Source: Azorinus chamasolen | Lineage: Eukaryota; Mollusca; Bivalvia; Cardiida; Solecurtidae | DNA: 64,000 nt | Assembly: GCA_963576725.1 (NCBI GenBank) | Contig: OY755247.1 | Coordinates: 10,396,618-10,460,617 of the forward strand | Reading direction: 5' to 3' | Shown: positions 24,016 through 34,836 of the stretch, piece by piece | How positions within the stretch are numbered: position 1 is the first letter of the stretch | Layout of the letters: each line of letters starts with the position of its first letter | Made by a program: the position numbers and the translations under genes | Notes under the pieces: model-generated | What the model was told of the DNA's origin: nothing | Seen by the model: only the letters and a program-made list of their open reading frames with translations | The model's database searches: none

Positions 24016-24230
24016 AACACTTTATTCCATCAATATTCATGTAAGAAATAATGATATCATGAATACTAATTACATTAATTATTAAAATAACGCTATAACT
24101 TTAATTAGCAAAGGAATTTTTTACCATGAAAGAAACTGTACAATCATACCTACTGACAGTAAACATAATCAAACAGAGCAGACCCGACTCAAATAGGAGA
24201 TGTTTGATCTGAGTCTACACTGACTGCAAT
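24016..24230. mobile_element. MITE A, degenerate
   Basis: CATCAATATTCATGTAAGAA and ATAATGATATCATGAATACT belong to the left shell. The hairpin is eroded (GACCCGACTCAAATAGGAGA). Confidence 0.55.
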
Positions 24231-24429
24231 CTTAAAATTATCAGATTTTCCAGAGCCCCAGATAAGATGCTTAAATTTAAACATTTTCAAGCATAGCTCA
24301 TTTATTTCCCCACAAAACCCTATACTAGCTGTGATCACTCTTTAGAATTGTCTCTCTCAGACAGCATACATGTGATAACTACCGACGGTAGGTGAATTCT
24401 ACCGTTTTCAGAGGTGGTTTACCGTTCTA

Positions 24430-24612
24430 CCGTTTAAAGAAATATGGCGATTGGAACTTTATAGCCATTTTAGAAAGTACAGAAACATTTTTAAAATTCC
24501 TAAAGCAAACAGAGCAGACCCTGATCAGATGGCTCCTATAGGAGCTGTCTGATCTGGGTCTACTCTGTTTGCAAATGCATGAAACCTTGGTTTATATGAA
24601 GGAAAGGGTTAA
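24430..24612. mobile_element. MITE A, right two thirds
   Basis: Shell TATAGCCATTTTAGAAAGTA, hairpin CAGATGGCTCCTATAGGAG and CTGTCTGATCTGGGTCTAC, right end AAGGAAAGGGTTAA. The TTAA left end is missing. Confidence 0.65.
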
Positions 24613-24624
24613 TGGGGGTTTTAA

Positions 24625-24795
24625 CACCACATTGGATTTTTTTGCCAAACCAGAAAGTGTAGAATCATTCCTATACCATAAGCAAACAGAGCAGAGCCTG
24701 ACCAGACAGCTCCTGTAGGAGCCATCTGATCTGGGTCTATTCTCTCTGCAAATTTATGCGTGAAAAAGGTGTTTATCTGAGGGAGAGGGTTACGT
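24625..24795. mobile_element. MITE A, right half
   Basis: Hairpin AGACAGCTCCTGTAGGAGCC and the right end GAGGGAGAGGGTTA. It follows another A copy directly. Confidence 0.6.
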
Positions 24796-25130
24796 GTGTA
24801 AATGTTATGTGTGTAATGTAAGGTTTATAATGGTATGATATGCATTTATTGTAAAGTATGAATGATAATGTGAAAAAGTATAACAAACATAGGTATCAAG
24901 CAAATTTCTTTTTTCTCCTCCATATATTTTGTCGCGTCAGTAAAATCTACCTGATAAAAGTCAAATCTACCTGACAAATTTCCTAAATCTACCTGACATG
25001 CCTCAGCAGGTTATCAACAGATTACTCTAAAGAGACAGATTATTCTAAAGAACTGGTCACAGTATAGGGTTTGGTGGAAAAATGACGATTTTAGTATTTG
25101 AGTATGCCCTGTTATCTGTAGCTCTGTATT

Positions 25131-26840
25131 TTCACTATCTATATAGACAAGAAATAACCGGACATAAACAATTTAACCCGTCCCCCACTTTCAAATTGAT
25201 TCTATTATTTGATGTAAATGAATGTTTTCACTTTTGATCAGCAAACTTGTCTTCCCTATAGATGTAATTACCTGTACTGTTTCTACTAGGATTACTGTCA
25301 TTCATTATCTACTTAATTAATTATTGGTTTACATTCAAAACGTACCTTTAAATATCCTTGCATTCATGTAAAATCCATGTTTGTTGAGCAATGTCACTCG
25401 GCCTATTTTGCAATCCACCATTACCATTACAAACTGAAAGTAGGTAATTTTCTAGGAATGAAGCAATATGACGTCATTCAGTCTCTATGCCCTAACAGGC
25501 TAACAGGGGACCAAGTCAAAACGTACCCAATACCAAAACGTACCTACTTTTTTTTGTCAAAATGTAAAGTTATTATTTTAATAGATACTTCATAATGTGT
25601 TTGATCCTCATGCAGGTTATTTACTTATGATCTGGTTTAAAAAAATATCTAAAAAATATTTTTAATGTAACATAATATACATAGAACTAAATAGAAATAA
25701 ATGTTTTAAATTGTTATGTTCAAATGTACCCGCTTATTCTGATGTAGTGTAATACTGAAGCAGGCGTAGGCATTTTCTATTGTTATAATCAAATGATATA
25801 AAAAATTTACTTCATAGAAATTTGCTAACATTAGTATTCAAGTTATTTTTAAATGAAATGTTACATTCCGTATGTCCAAAAATAAACTTATAATAAGAAC
25901 AACTAAATTTGTTCATATTAATCATACCACTGAATGTGTGAAATTCCTGTCTCCTTATGAATACACCAGGAATACCTGTTTTATGCTGCTCACACTTTAT
26001 GCTTTAACATTCGTATTTCCCCAGGTTAGTTCTGATAGTGGTTTATTTTATATATTTATTCATTTACATTTAAGGTCAATCAGCAAATATACAAACACAT
26101 GAAAATCACAATGTTATTAAAATGAAACTTTCTTTTTTATATTTTGATGTGGTTATCATATATGGGCCATTATGGCATGAATGAAATAATATGAAAATCA
26201 ATATAAATTCACATATTATCAAATTATCCAAATTTTCCATTTCAGATTATACATTAGTATTGTCACAAGTAAATACAATTTTGACAACTCAGATCTGATT
26301 GCCCTTACATTAACCGTGGGCTTGCTGTGACAACATAATGTTTCTTTCTGCAGTTGAAACTACACGTACATGTATTTTTATTGAAAAAAAAGTCTATGTT
26401 ACGGGAAGATGATTCTGTCAGGAGCTATGTGGCAACGGAAGTTTGAAGAAATATATTCAAAATTAAAAGAGAAGGATTGTGTAAAGATTAAATTTTTACT
26501 AGACTACAGTTTACTAAGAATTGTTCAATCATATGGTGCAAATAAAAACTTCTGACTTTCCCAAACTTGGAATCGAAAATACCGTTAAAATACATAATTT
26601 GAGTGATGTCCTATGTTTATTTGCTACTTCAAACCAATTCATGATTTTTAAACCTAATATTGAGATGGGATTGTTTTGCCATGAGGACGAATTGGGCAAT
26701 GGCCGTCAGCAGGTTGCCTTGAAAGCTATGGCGTAATATTGTTATAATAATTGTTCAGAACACAAAGCGAAACAAAAGGTGAACGGTGGTAAAACAAACC
26801 ACTGTCTCATTATTAAAACAACGCAATTATCAGAATAAAA
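25131..26840. other. low-repeat AT-rich stretch, no recognised gene
   Basis: The least repetitive part of the window. Frames of 60-76 residues exist on both strands (for example 25377-25595 and 26521-26736), but none has a recognisable domain. It could hold introns or untranslated sequence of a gene reading leftward from about 27.0 kb. Confidence 0.4.
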
Positions 26841-26848
26841 GCATAAAA

Positions 26849-27120
26849 TTTACCATGCACTTTCCACCGTTCAAGGACGCAGCCATATTTCCTTCGTCAT
26901 TGCCGTCTCGGCTGTCAGGATCATTCGATCAATACATGTACGTCTATTTCAATGTCTTAAACATTGTTTAAAGTAAATGCACCAAATCGCAATAACCATA
27001 TTTTTTATTGCAAACCGAATTATTCTGATCACTGGATCTTTTGCAAAGCTAAAGCGGCCATTTTACCGGAATTCGAGAAGAGCCTACGTACGTCATCGAT
27101 GACGTAATTGGTTGTCACCG
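26849..27120 (-). promoter_or_regulatory. candidate promoter / first exon
   Basis: A locally GC-richer patch with an 18-bp perfect palindrome at 27089-27106 (TACGTCATCGATGACGTA, two CRE-like half sites). On the minus strand it also has CAACCAAT near 27107-27116 and AATGGCCGC near 27054. A well-placed minus-strand ATG (GAAATATGGCTGCG, about 26891) leads to a possible donor after TGCATG at about 26859. No downstream exon was established, so this is tentative. Confidence 0.25.
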
Positions 27121-27564
27121 GAGTTTATTAAAGCAATTTGTGGAGTGTGAAAAATCGATTTTTTTATTATGCATTTTTTGGCTATATATCATGGCCCACA
27201 TGGTAGTTAAAATGACAATTAAGCTTTATGTATTTTATTTTGTAATAAATATAGCCAGTTTAATAAAAAAAAATTAGAAATTGGGAAGGCTCCTTAATCC
27301 TGAAAATAAAGGTTGATGAAATATATACCACAATTTCTCAAACTCTCTCTAGTTTCAAAAATAAACTGCAAATGTCAAACTTTTTTTAATTACACAATAA
27401 ATAAAGTGAGTTTGAATCACAGAGCAGTAAAAGTAATGGTCTGTTCAGTCTTGATTTTGGATAGTCAATGTTCAAAATATTAAGGAGACCACTTTTTGTC
27501 TCCCTATTCTAACGGTCCCCCTAATGCGGTGGTCCTAGGACGGATGGTCTCCCGAAGGAGTAAA

Positions 27565-27565
<1 letters not shown>

Positions 27566-27643
<78 letters not shown>
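27566..27643. repeat. (AT)n microsatellite
   Basis: Nearly pure TA dinucleotide repeat of about 78 bp. Together with the tracts at 27848-27928 and 32827-32846 it marks one ancestral microsatellite broken by two insertions. Confidence 0.9.
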
Positions 27644-27650
<7 letters not shown>

Positions 27651-27813
27651 AAGTGACACCACTTGTGAAGATTTACATTTTTATTCCCTACCGGTTTCAC
27701 TACTGCTCCAAGTAACGTCATTGCTATGTATTTGTTATTCCCCTGATGAGCAGTAGTGAAACCGGTAGGGAATAAAAATGTAAATCTTCACAAGTGGTGT
27801 CACTTTATCTTTT
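27643..27813. repeat. perfect foldback with 66-bp arms
   Basis: 27643-27708 and 27748-27813 are exact inverted copies (arm start AAAAGATAAAGTGACACCAC) around a 39-nt loop. (AT)n tracts lie on both sides, so it looks like a foldback element inserted into the microsatellite. Absence of mismatches implies recent origin or arm conversion. Confidence 0.85.
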
Positions 27814-27845
27814 CAATATAATTTTCTTGTTCTGGACTTTCTTTT

Positions 27846-27847
<2 letters not shown>

Positions 27848-27928
<81 letters not shown>
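27848..27928. repeat. (AT)n microsatellite, insertion target
   Basis: About 80 bp of AT repeat ending exactly where the transposon TIR starts (27929). Frames of repeated Ile-Tyr across it are artefacts. Confidence 0.9.
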
Positions 27929-27931
<3 letters not shown>

Positions 27932-27962
27932 CCGTTCTCCAGGAAAACCTGCCTAAATGACA
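27929..27962. repeat. left TIR, 34 bp
   Basis: Perfect inverse of 32793-32826. The first 20 bases are GAGCCGTTCTCCAGGAAAAC. The inverted match stops at base 34. Confidence 0.95.
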
Positions 27963-28094
27963 TTGCTATGACGTTGTGAAAAACCCGGTATTTTGATGAC
28001 GTCAAATTAATATGATTACGACATGAGAAGTTTTACATAGAGTTGTTTTCAATCTTCAAGAATTAAGTTATCTGGAGTGTGCTCAGGATTGAAA

Positions 28095-31000
28095 ATGGAT
28101 TATGATATAGAGGTAAGACTTTTATTTTCTGTCATTGTTAATTCTTGACACTGCCATTATTATCGTGGTAAACTTGGAAGTAAAAATGATCATGATAACA
28201 CGGATTCCTGTCACATGTTGTTACCTTGTCGTTGGAAGTTCCGGTGTTTACACTTGATTCCAGTTTAATAAATCAGATCGAGTGTGAACCTTAGTGATGA
28301 AATGATATAGACGTGCTATCTCTCTATGAACATGTAAGAAAACAGTGTTGTTGTGTTAATCCTGTATGTAAGCTACTACGGTACTACTCCACCCATGTCC
28401 CGTATAATGGTTTATTTTTCAATTAATATTGAATAAGCGTTACAGATTAAAATTGTGATGATTACGTTGTTCAAAATTGTAACAAATTCAAGTTGATAAG
28501 CCGATAAAAAGTGAGAAAAAATGAGGTTTAAAAATTTGATATTTTAATCTCGCTGGTTCCACATCTCACACTGTAGACTAATGTACAATTAACAACTGTC
28601 GATATTTGTAAGACGGCGATGGTCGTGACAGCTAAGGCGTTGTACTAACAGTACTTTTTACCTGATATGCGTTGGTTCGAGTCACATCGGAGACCATTTT
28701 TTAATTTTTTTTTTATTATTATTATTTTTATAATTATTATTTCTTATATCCCTTCATAAAATAATTTAATAATTCACTGCGCTACGAAAAGTGCGACAGT
28801 TATGAAAGTTAACATGCGTTTGCCAATATTATGAGTCAATATTATGAGTTATGGGCCAGTAGATTTACTGCTGCTATAAATATTTTTTTCTTTTTTATTC
28901 AGGATTTGGAGAGTTTATTCTCCGACCACTTTGGGAGGACACCGGTGTCGACACCATGGGGTTCGCAAGAGGTGGAGGTTGATTCTGACCCGGACTTGTC
29001 AACTGTATCAGATGAGGAGGAGGACCCTGTTATAGACGTTGAACAGCGTGCTAGGGACTATCTGGAAGCACAGTCTGTTACGGAAATAGATGAAGAAAAC
29101 GAAGATGAAGTGAACAGAGTGGTAAGACTTAGTGGTGGTGCGTGTCTGTTTCCAGATAGTGACGAAGATGGGGCACATATTTTAAAGTTCAGACAGAACG
29201 GATGTGGCTGTAAGAAAAACTGCATCTCAAAGTTTACCAATACAGAAATTTATGAACATATTCTTAATGTTAAGGAAATGGAAAAACACGACAAGGAGCT
29301 GTACATAATGGCTACAGTGGTTAGCGATTCGGACAAAGAAGTTACAAAGAGGGGTAAAAAGAGACAGAAGGGTAGACATGAATTCTCTGTGCTTGGAAAA
29401 ACAGTCTGTAAATCTGTGTTCATGCTAGCTTTTGATGTGAAACGTACTTGTCTCCAAAACCTAATGACTCATGTGGATGAACAAGGTGTAGTTCAAAGAG
29501 TTCATGGGAACATCGGACGGAAACCAACAAAGTCTCTCAAGTTTGATGACATCAAGTATGTCGCTACATTTATTACAAACACAGCTGAAGAAATAGGATT
29601 GCCACAGCCTGCTGCCCCCAGAGGATCAGACAACGTACCACCGGTCTACTTGCCATGTCAGACGAACAAACTTGAAGTACATCAGAACTATGTAACTTCA
29701 TGTCAGGAATCGGACCCACCAAAAAGGCATGTACATTACACAACATTCTGTAACATTTGGAAACAGTGCTTACCACACGTTAAGATTGCATCACCGAGAG
29801 ATGATGTTTGCGCTATATGTGAGAAATTAAGAAAGGAAATTATGGACTCAGTAACTGAAGAAGAAAAACTAGCTGCCAGTGAAACATTTAGAAACCATAT
29901 TATCAAAGCACAGAGTGAGCGAGATGTCTACAACCGATGTGTTGCAAGGGCCCGTGAAAGCGCAGATAGTGACAGGCCTGATAAATATGTACACTACACA
30001 TTTGACTTTAGCCAAAATGTATCAATTCCTCATCATTCAAGACAAATGGGTCCTGTGTACTTCATTACACCACGGAAAATACAGATATTTGGTTTTAGAA
30101 TAGATGGCATCCCAAGACAACTGAATTTCATCATTGACGAGAATGAGACCATAGGACCCGATGGTACTCAAACACATGGACCGAATGCAGTGATAAGCAT
30201 GATCCACTGGGCATTTGACACGAGCAGTACCGGTGAAACAGAATGTAGCATACATGCCGATAACTGTCCAGGTAAGAACTTTTAGTTTAGATAAAAAACT
30301 TATCTAATTTACATCAATTCTGCAACAAATGATTTCCAGTTGGATTTAATAACCAATTCGGACAGAAACATTCAGATCTTAGCTTTAATCGCGCATTTCC
30401 GTGTTATTTCCAGTGAAATTGAATGAAACCAAGTACCTTACAGATATTTGAGATAACATTACCACTTGTTTTCACTTGACACGTTGAGGGTGAATAAATC
30501 ATAGGAAAAATACTTTCATGCCTAACGATTCGATAAACGATTTATGACTTTTAAAATGCAATCACTGGTCCATGCAATATGTCAGTTTTCAAAGAAATAT
30601 ACAGTAGAATCCCTCTAACGCGACCACTTAATGAATAAACATACCTGTCTTTATAAGCATGTTGTTGCTTAATGCATGACGAGTTATGCAGAAAACTCCT
30701 ATAGAAGCTTTCTACATAACTTTCCTACTTTAAGCTACCACTGCCTTTGCCACTGTGAATTGAGTCCCTTTTTGCCAGTCGCATTAGAGGGGGTTTACTG
30801 TATACTTATTTACAAAGATACTTGTAGTCATGTCACTAAACGCATGAAGATGGGATGTTAATTTTGCCAACCAGAAGTGTGTCTAATATCGCCGGAAGTA
30901 TTCATGATATCGATATTTGACACACCCGGTCACATGTCGTTTGATATCGGCCTCATTCGGCTCATATACATTTAAATTCATTACACTTTTTTCTTTATTT

Positions 31001-32447
31001 AGCAACACATGTTATAAGTTCTAATAAAAGTTATTTTTACTCAGGTCAGAACAAAAACCAGTTCGTGGTTGGTTATTTCATGTGGCGTGTAATGACGGGA
31101 AGACACCGGATGATCGAGTATCTCATGCAGGTGCCGGGCCATGCTCGTTGTCACGTGGATGCAGGTTTTGCTGCCATCAAAAGGCTTCATCGACGCTCAG
31201 ACACTGATTGTATTGACCAGATGGAACAAGTGGTAAATCGGTCCTCTAACACTAACCAGTGTGTTCGATATCCAGCATGGATTTGGCGGGACTGGAAGTC
31301 ATTCCTGCGACCCTGCTTCAGAGCTTTGAAGGGAATTAGGTATTTTCTTCTAGTTTTCATATGCTTTGGAATCACTTAATCAAATCAAATCAAATTGAAA
31401 TCAAATCAATCAGTCAATCCACCAGTCTCGAAAGGTGTTTTATCTGGGTGTTGTATGTACCTGACATAATTTAGATATTGAGGCGCTTAAGCTATTCGGC
31501 AAATTTAGAATGCGAAGTACTGTTGCAAACTAAAATTCATTGCACTGATTTTGTAGGTCTCAAATGTTACACAAGAATTAATGTTTGGAGAAAGTCAAAT
31601 TATGTTGGGATATTAATCAGTAAAAACACACTTTGTAAAGTTGTAATTGGTGCAGCATTTTCGTCCTAAATTATGTCCAAAACAAATTTAGTTTCTTTAT
31701 ACATGCGTTCAATTTTAATTTTCAAAAGAAAAGTACTGACATAATATGCACTATTATCAGCAACTACAGTGCTCCCTCTCTACAACGACACCCTTTGGGA
31801 TACGAATATTGTATGTGTTGTTCAGAGGGAGTTGTTATAGGGAGGGAAAATCAAACATAATTAGCTTGTTTGCAGATCCCCAGATAAGGTGTATTTCGAG
31901 AACTAAAACCGTTATGCCTCTATCAAACCCTATGTTGTGACCACTCTTTAGAATAGTCACTTTGTGACGATTCTAAAGAGTGGTCACAACATAAGGTTTG
32001 ATGGAGGCATTAAGAAAATACGACGGAAAAAGTTTGTTTCTGGAGCCTTGTTGTTTCGGAAACAGTGACATGCGTTGTTGTAAGGAGGGATTCGTTATTG
32101 AGAGGGCAGTTGTAGGGAGGGAGCACTGTACTCAGCCATAAAAGAATACCAAAATAAATCACATAATAACATTATATTCTATTTCCAGAAAATACCAGTA
32201 CTTCAGATTCAGCCAGGCACAGCCAGGGATCGTCATGGTGAAAGAGAGGAGTGATGCTGATGAGCAGGCTGTCGATATTCGAATCTCGCCAGACCTCTCT
32301 TTCAATGAGGGCCAACTCCCAGAAGTGCTCCTACCAAGAGGGCTTACCCAAGCACGCCAAAAGTACCTCTACACGTCTGTAAGGCCATTTGTTCGCCCCG
32401 CCTTCCAGGATACAACATGCCCACCTCTTACACAGGAAGATTCGTGA
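28095..32447 (+). CDS. putative transposase, 646 aa, DUF7869-like
   Basis: Four exons: 28095-28112, 28903-30271, 31045-31339 and 32189-32447 (stop TGA). Junctions all use GT-AG (for example GAG|GTAAGA, TTTTTTATTCAG|GAT), with phases 0, 1 and 2, and the joined frame of 1941 bp is open. A start at 28831 is possible from the frame alone, but that segment is a polypyrimidine acceptor, so I prefer the 18-bp first exon. An acidic N-terminal region is followed by CGCKKNC (about residues 107-113), CAIC (309-312), HYTFDFSQN (about 370-378), HADNCPGQNKN (457-467, spanning an intron) and GHARCHVDAGF (494-504). From memory these motifs match invertebrate proteins annotated DUF7869. Asp374, Asp459 and Asp501 are candidate catalytic acids of an RNase H-like fold; this is inference. 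Expected role: excision and insertion of its own element. Confidence 0.8.
28612..28692 (+). other. tRNA-like sequence in transposon intron 1
   Basis: GATGGTC at the 5' side can pair with GACCATT at the 3' side (7 bp, one G-U). GGTTCGAGTCA resembles a pol III B box, and a run of T follows (ATTTTTTAATTTTTTTTT). The D and T arms fold poorly, so it is a tRNA pseudogene or SINE-like remnant rather than a working tRNA. Confidence 0.35.
30600..30802. mobile_element. MITE C in transposase intron 2
   Basis: TA-CAGTAGAATCCCTCTAAC at the left and CATTAGAGGGGGTTTACTG-TA at the right. The hairpin has GCTTAATGCATGACG and ACTCCTATAGAAGCT. It lies between exons 2 and 3 and does not touch the splice sites. 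Confidence 0.8.
31382..31412. repeat. (AAATC)n microsatellite
   Basis: Short array of CAAATCAAATCAAAT in intron 3 of the transposase gene. Confidence 0.75.
31765..32130. mobile_element. MITE I with H-type hairpin, in intron 3
   Basis: TA-CAGTGCTCCCTCTCTACAA and TGTAGGGAGGGAGCACTG-TA form the ends. The centre is an H-type palindrome (CAAACCCTATGTTGTGACCA, then ACGATTCTAAAGAGTGGTC). A second copy is at 50300-50636. It ends 58 bp before the acceptor of exon 4. Confidence 0.85.
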
Positions 32448-32792
32448 CTAGTAGGCACATTGTGACATTTTGTGCTTGGTTGTCATGGCAACCACTTTTT
32501 GTTTTCATTTTTATCGATGAAATACAACTGAATAAAATAATAACCTAGGAACTAGTTTATTATACTGCCAAATATGTTGTAAAATAGCAACTATTTTTGT
32601 CATAGACAAACACTCATTTTACTTGAAATGTGTTGATAATAAATCTGATTTCAATGTGTAGACCCCTACACCCATTATACAAAAACAGCTATAACTTTGT
32701 CAATTTTTAAGATAGAATCATATTTTTTTCAATTTTGTAAATCAGAAAGATAGCATTTTCTAAAAATGAAAAAATCTCAAAATCGATATTTT

Positions 32793-32826
32793 TGTCATTT
32801 AGGCAGGTTTTCCTGGAGAACGGCTC
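32793..32826. repeat. right TIR, 34 bp
   Basis: Perfect inverse of 27929-27962, followed at once by the (AT)n tract 32827-32846. Confidence 0.95.
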
Positions 32827-32846
32827 ATATATATATATATATATAT
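32827..32846. repeat. (AT)n tract, distal part of target
   Basis: Twenty bases of AT repeat on the far side of the transposon; continuation of the tract ending at 27928. Confidence 0.85.
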
Positions 32847-32942
32847 GTTTTCATAGTTTCTGGCATGGCAAAACTTTCAAGTGTTAATTAGGTCAATATA
32901 AAATCCAATTTTGTTTGGTAGGGTGTTACGTGTTATCTCGTA

Positions 32943-33166
32943 TACAGTAAAACCTCTCTCTACATGTATATATAAACCGGGCGTTTAATTTAGTATAAAG
33001 ATCTGTCTTGGAGACAGGTGACAGCTGAATGTATGGTGAAAGTCATGCAGAAAGCCCCTCTAGGAACTTTCTGCATGACTTTCACTCTGCATTAAGCAGT
33101 TACCCGCCTAAGAGTATATAAAATTCTCATCTACTAGAATCCCTGTTTAAGAGTTTTTTTACTGTA
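32943..33166. mobile_element. MITE J
   Basis: TA-CAGTAAAACCTCTCTCTAC to GAGTTTTTTTACTG-TA. The hairpin GGTGAAAGTCATGCAGAAAG, with apex CCCCTCTAGGAAC, is slightly eroded. Confidence 0.75.
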
Positions 33167-33199
33167 CATGTACTTGAACGAGGCGCCTTTGTGGCCCAT

Positions 33200-33285
33200 T
33201 TGCAAACAGAATAGACGCAGATCAAATGGCTCATGCTGAAGCTGTCTTATCTGAGTTCGCTCTATTAGCTTATGGAGTAAGTAGT
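33200..33285. repeat. MITE A hairpin, degenerate
   Basis: TGCAAACAGAATAGACGCAG, CAAATGGCTCATGCTG and TGTCTTATCTGAG are a decayed A palindrome without termini. Confidence 0.5.
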
Positions 33286-33489
33286 AATGACTAATAACAA
33301 TAATGATAATATCGAACACTGTCTTCAATGTATTTTCACTGTACGACAGAGTTCTGAATTATGTACAAAACATGACCTAAAATGATAACGACTCGTGATC
33401 ATGACTTGGTTTATTTATTTGGTTCGAGTGTGATAAACGTTGCGAAATATGTGTTTATTTACAGAATTGTTGATAACATTTTGCAACTA

Positions 33490-33815
33490 CAGTAAAATTT
33501 CGATACTTCGAACGTTTTGGTAATGAAGATGTTTATGACTGTTTAGGCAGGTGGCTGCTAAACTTATTACCTCATAGGCTATTTTAAGATACAACCTCTT
33601 TGAATAAATCTACCGAAAAGGAGCATTGACTAGAGAAAAGGAAAACTTTAGAATTTTGTAGTTTGAAACCATTGTGATAAATAGAGAATTTGCTCCTATA
33701 GGTGCAAATGCTCTATTTATCACAATCGTTTCACAAAATGACTTTTACAGAGTCATCAAAAGTCGTCAATATGCGGGAAAGGGTTAATGTAGGGTGCAAG
33801 TCTAGCAGAGAGCAC
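33490..33815. mobile_element. TA-group MITE interrupted by MITE B
   Basis: TACAGTAAAATTTCGATAC and TTAGGCAGGTGGCTGCT read up to about 33563. TTAATGTAGGGTGCAAG resumes at 33784. Intact J copies read GGTGGCTGCTT-AATGCAGGGTG, so a B element has been inserted in the hairpin arm at the TTAA. Confidence 0.6.
33563..33787. mobile_element. MITE B
   Basis: CCTCATAGGCTATTTTAAG leads to the palindrome AACCATTGTGATAAATAGAG / apex TTGCTCCTATAGGTGCAA / ATTTATCACAATCGTTTC. The right end is GCGGGAAAGGGTTAA; the left terminus is eroded. Confidence 0.75.
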
Positions 33816-34214
33816 CTCTTATCAGTGTCTGCTCTGTTTACTTATGGAACCATATAGAGTTGATTCTAAAGTTCTAGGTATAGATAAAAGTTCATTTGTT
33901 GATTTACTTTCATAAAACTGCAGTTAAGATTAGCCATGAAGTTGTCGAGTATAACACAATCATTTATCAATCGTAACTACTCGCCATATTCCGTCAGAGC
34001 TCGGAATAGCCGAGGTGTTCCGAGTGAATCATTTATATGATAAAAAGAGTAAAAAAAATGGAGAAGCAAAATGATATGTGAACTCATAATGTTTTGGCTA
34101 TGACAGATACTGTAGAATCGGATTTCTGTTACCTCAAAGGCAAAAAGAGAACAGACCTCCTGCAAAAGCCTCTGATCTGGGTCTACCCTGATTGCTAAGG
34201 CATTAACTGGCATA

Positions 34215-34735
34215 TACAGTTGAACTTCGATATCTCGAACTCGGATAATTCGAACTTCGGGTTAATTCGAACAAAAAGGCCAGTCCTTCCAAAACTTACA
34301 ATACAGAATTGCTCTAAAATATATCGCTACATATATCTAGAAACACCTGTTACAGCTTAATACAGGTCTTATGTAATGCTGAAAGCTCCTACAGGAGCTT
34401 TCAGCGTTACTTTAGACCTGTATTAACCCATTCCCCTCATAGGCTATTTTTGACCCAACCTCTTTGAATGGAGCATTATCCAGAGAAAAGGAAAATTTTA
34501 GAATTTTGTAGTTTGAAACCATTGCGATAAATAGAGCATTTACTCCTATAGGAGCAAATGCTCTATTTATTACAATGGTTTCACAAGTCGTCAAAAGTCG
34601 TCAATATCAGGGAGTGGGTTTTAAGCTGTGAGCTCGAGAAATTGCTCAGGTTAGAAAGCGAATAACTCGAACCCCTGTTATCTCGAACTAATTCATATAG
34701 TCCCTTGAAGTTCGAGATATCGAAGTTCAACTGTA
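34215..34735. mobile_element. MITE E interrupted by MITE B
   Basis: TA-CAGTTGAACTTCGATATCT at the left and GAGATATCGAAGTTCAACTG-TA at the right. The hairpin AATACAGGTCTTATGTAATG with apex GCTCCTACAGGAGC is complete. It is cut after the right arm at TTAA by 34427-34620. Confidence 0.85.
34423..34624. mobile_element. MITE B inside MITE E
   Basis: TTAA-CCCATTCCCCTCATAGG to GGGAGTGGGTT-TTAA. The host E reads GACCTGTA-TTAA-GCTGTGAG, as uninterrupted E copies do (for example 44.4 kb). This shows TTAA target duplication, with two extra T at the right. Confidence 0.85.
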
Positions 34736-34836
34736 TATGCCGTTAAGGGTTTATAAGTGTTTGGGACTACAATTCTGACTAGAAGGGTGGTCTGGAGACG
34801 AACATATGATCTACAGAGGAGTATATAAGAAGTTAT

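Larger units (their letters stand above)
24252..25130. mobile_element. MITE H split by later insertions
   Basis: The left part (24252-24365) has CCCCAGATAAGATGC, CACAAAACCCTATACTAG and TCTTTAGAATTGTC. The right part (25020-25130) has TTCTAAAGAACTGGTCACAG, TATAGGGTTTGGTGG and CTGTAGCTCTG. The 650 bp between holds two MITE A copies plus CTACCTGA-rich sequence, so an H element appears to have been opened in its hairpin loop. Confidence 0.55.
27929..32826 (+). mobile_element. 4.9-kb DNA transposon, intact
   Basis: The left end (27929-27962, starting GAGCCGTTCTCCAGGAAAAC) and right end (32793-32826) are perfect 34-bp inverted repeats, both bordered by AT repeat. The target is therefore TA-rich and a TA duplication cannot be distinguished from the microsatellite. 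Inside lies one plus-strand gene with four exons and an unbroken frame. Introns hold a tRNA-like sequence (intron 1), a MITE C (intron 2) and a MITE I (intron 3). Intact ends plus intact gene suggest recent activity. Confidence 0.9.

Noticed and set aside
27521..28005. Three 61-66 residue frames rich in Ile-Tyr
   Set aside because: They translate the (AT)n microsatellite on either strand; no gene.
28831..28902. Upstream Met giving a longer N-terminus for the transposase
   Set aside because: The segment ends in a long pyrimidine tract and CAG, an acceptor. An 18-bp exon at 28095-28112 with a consensus donor joins in frame.
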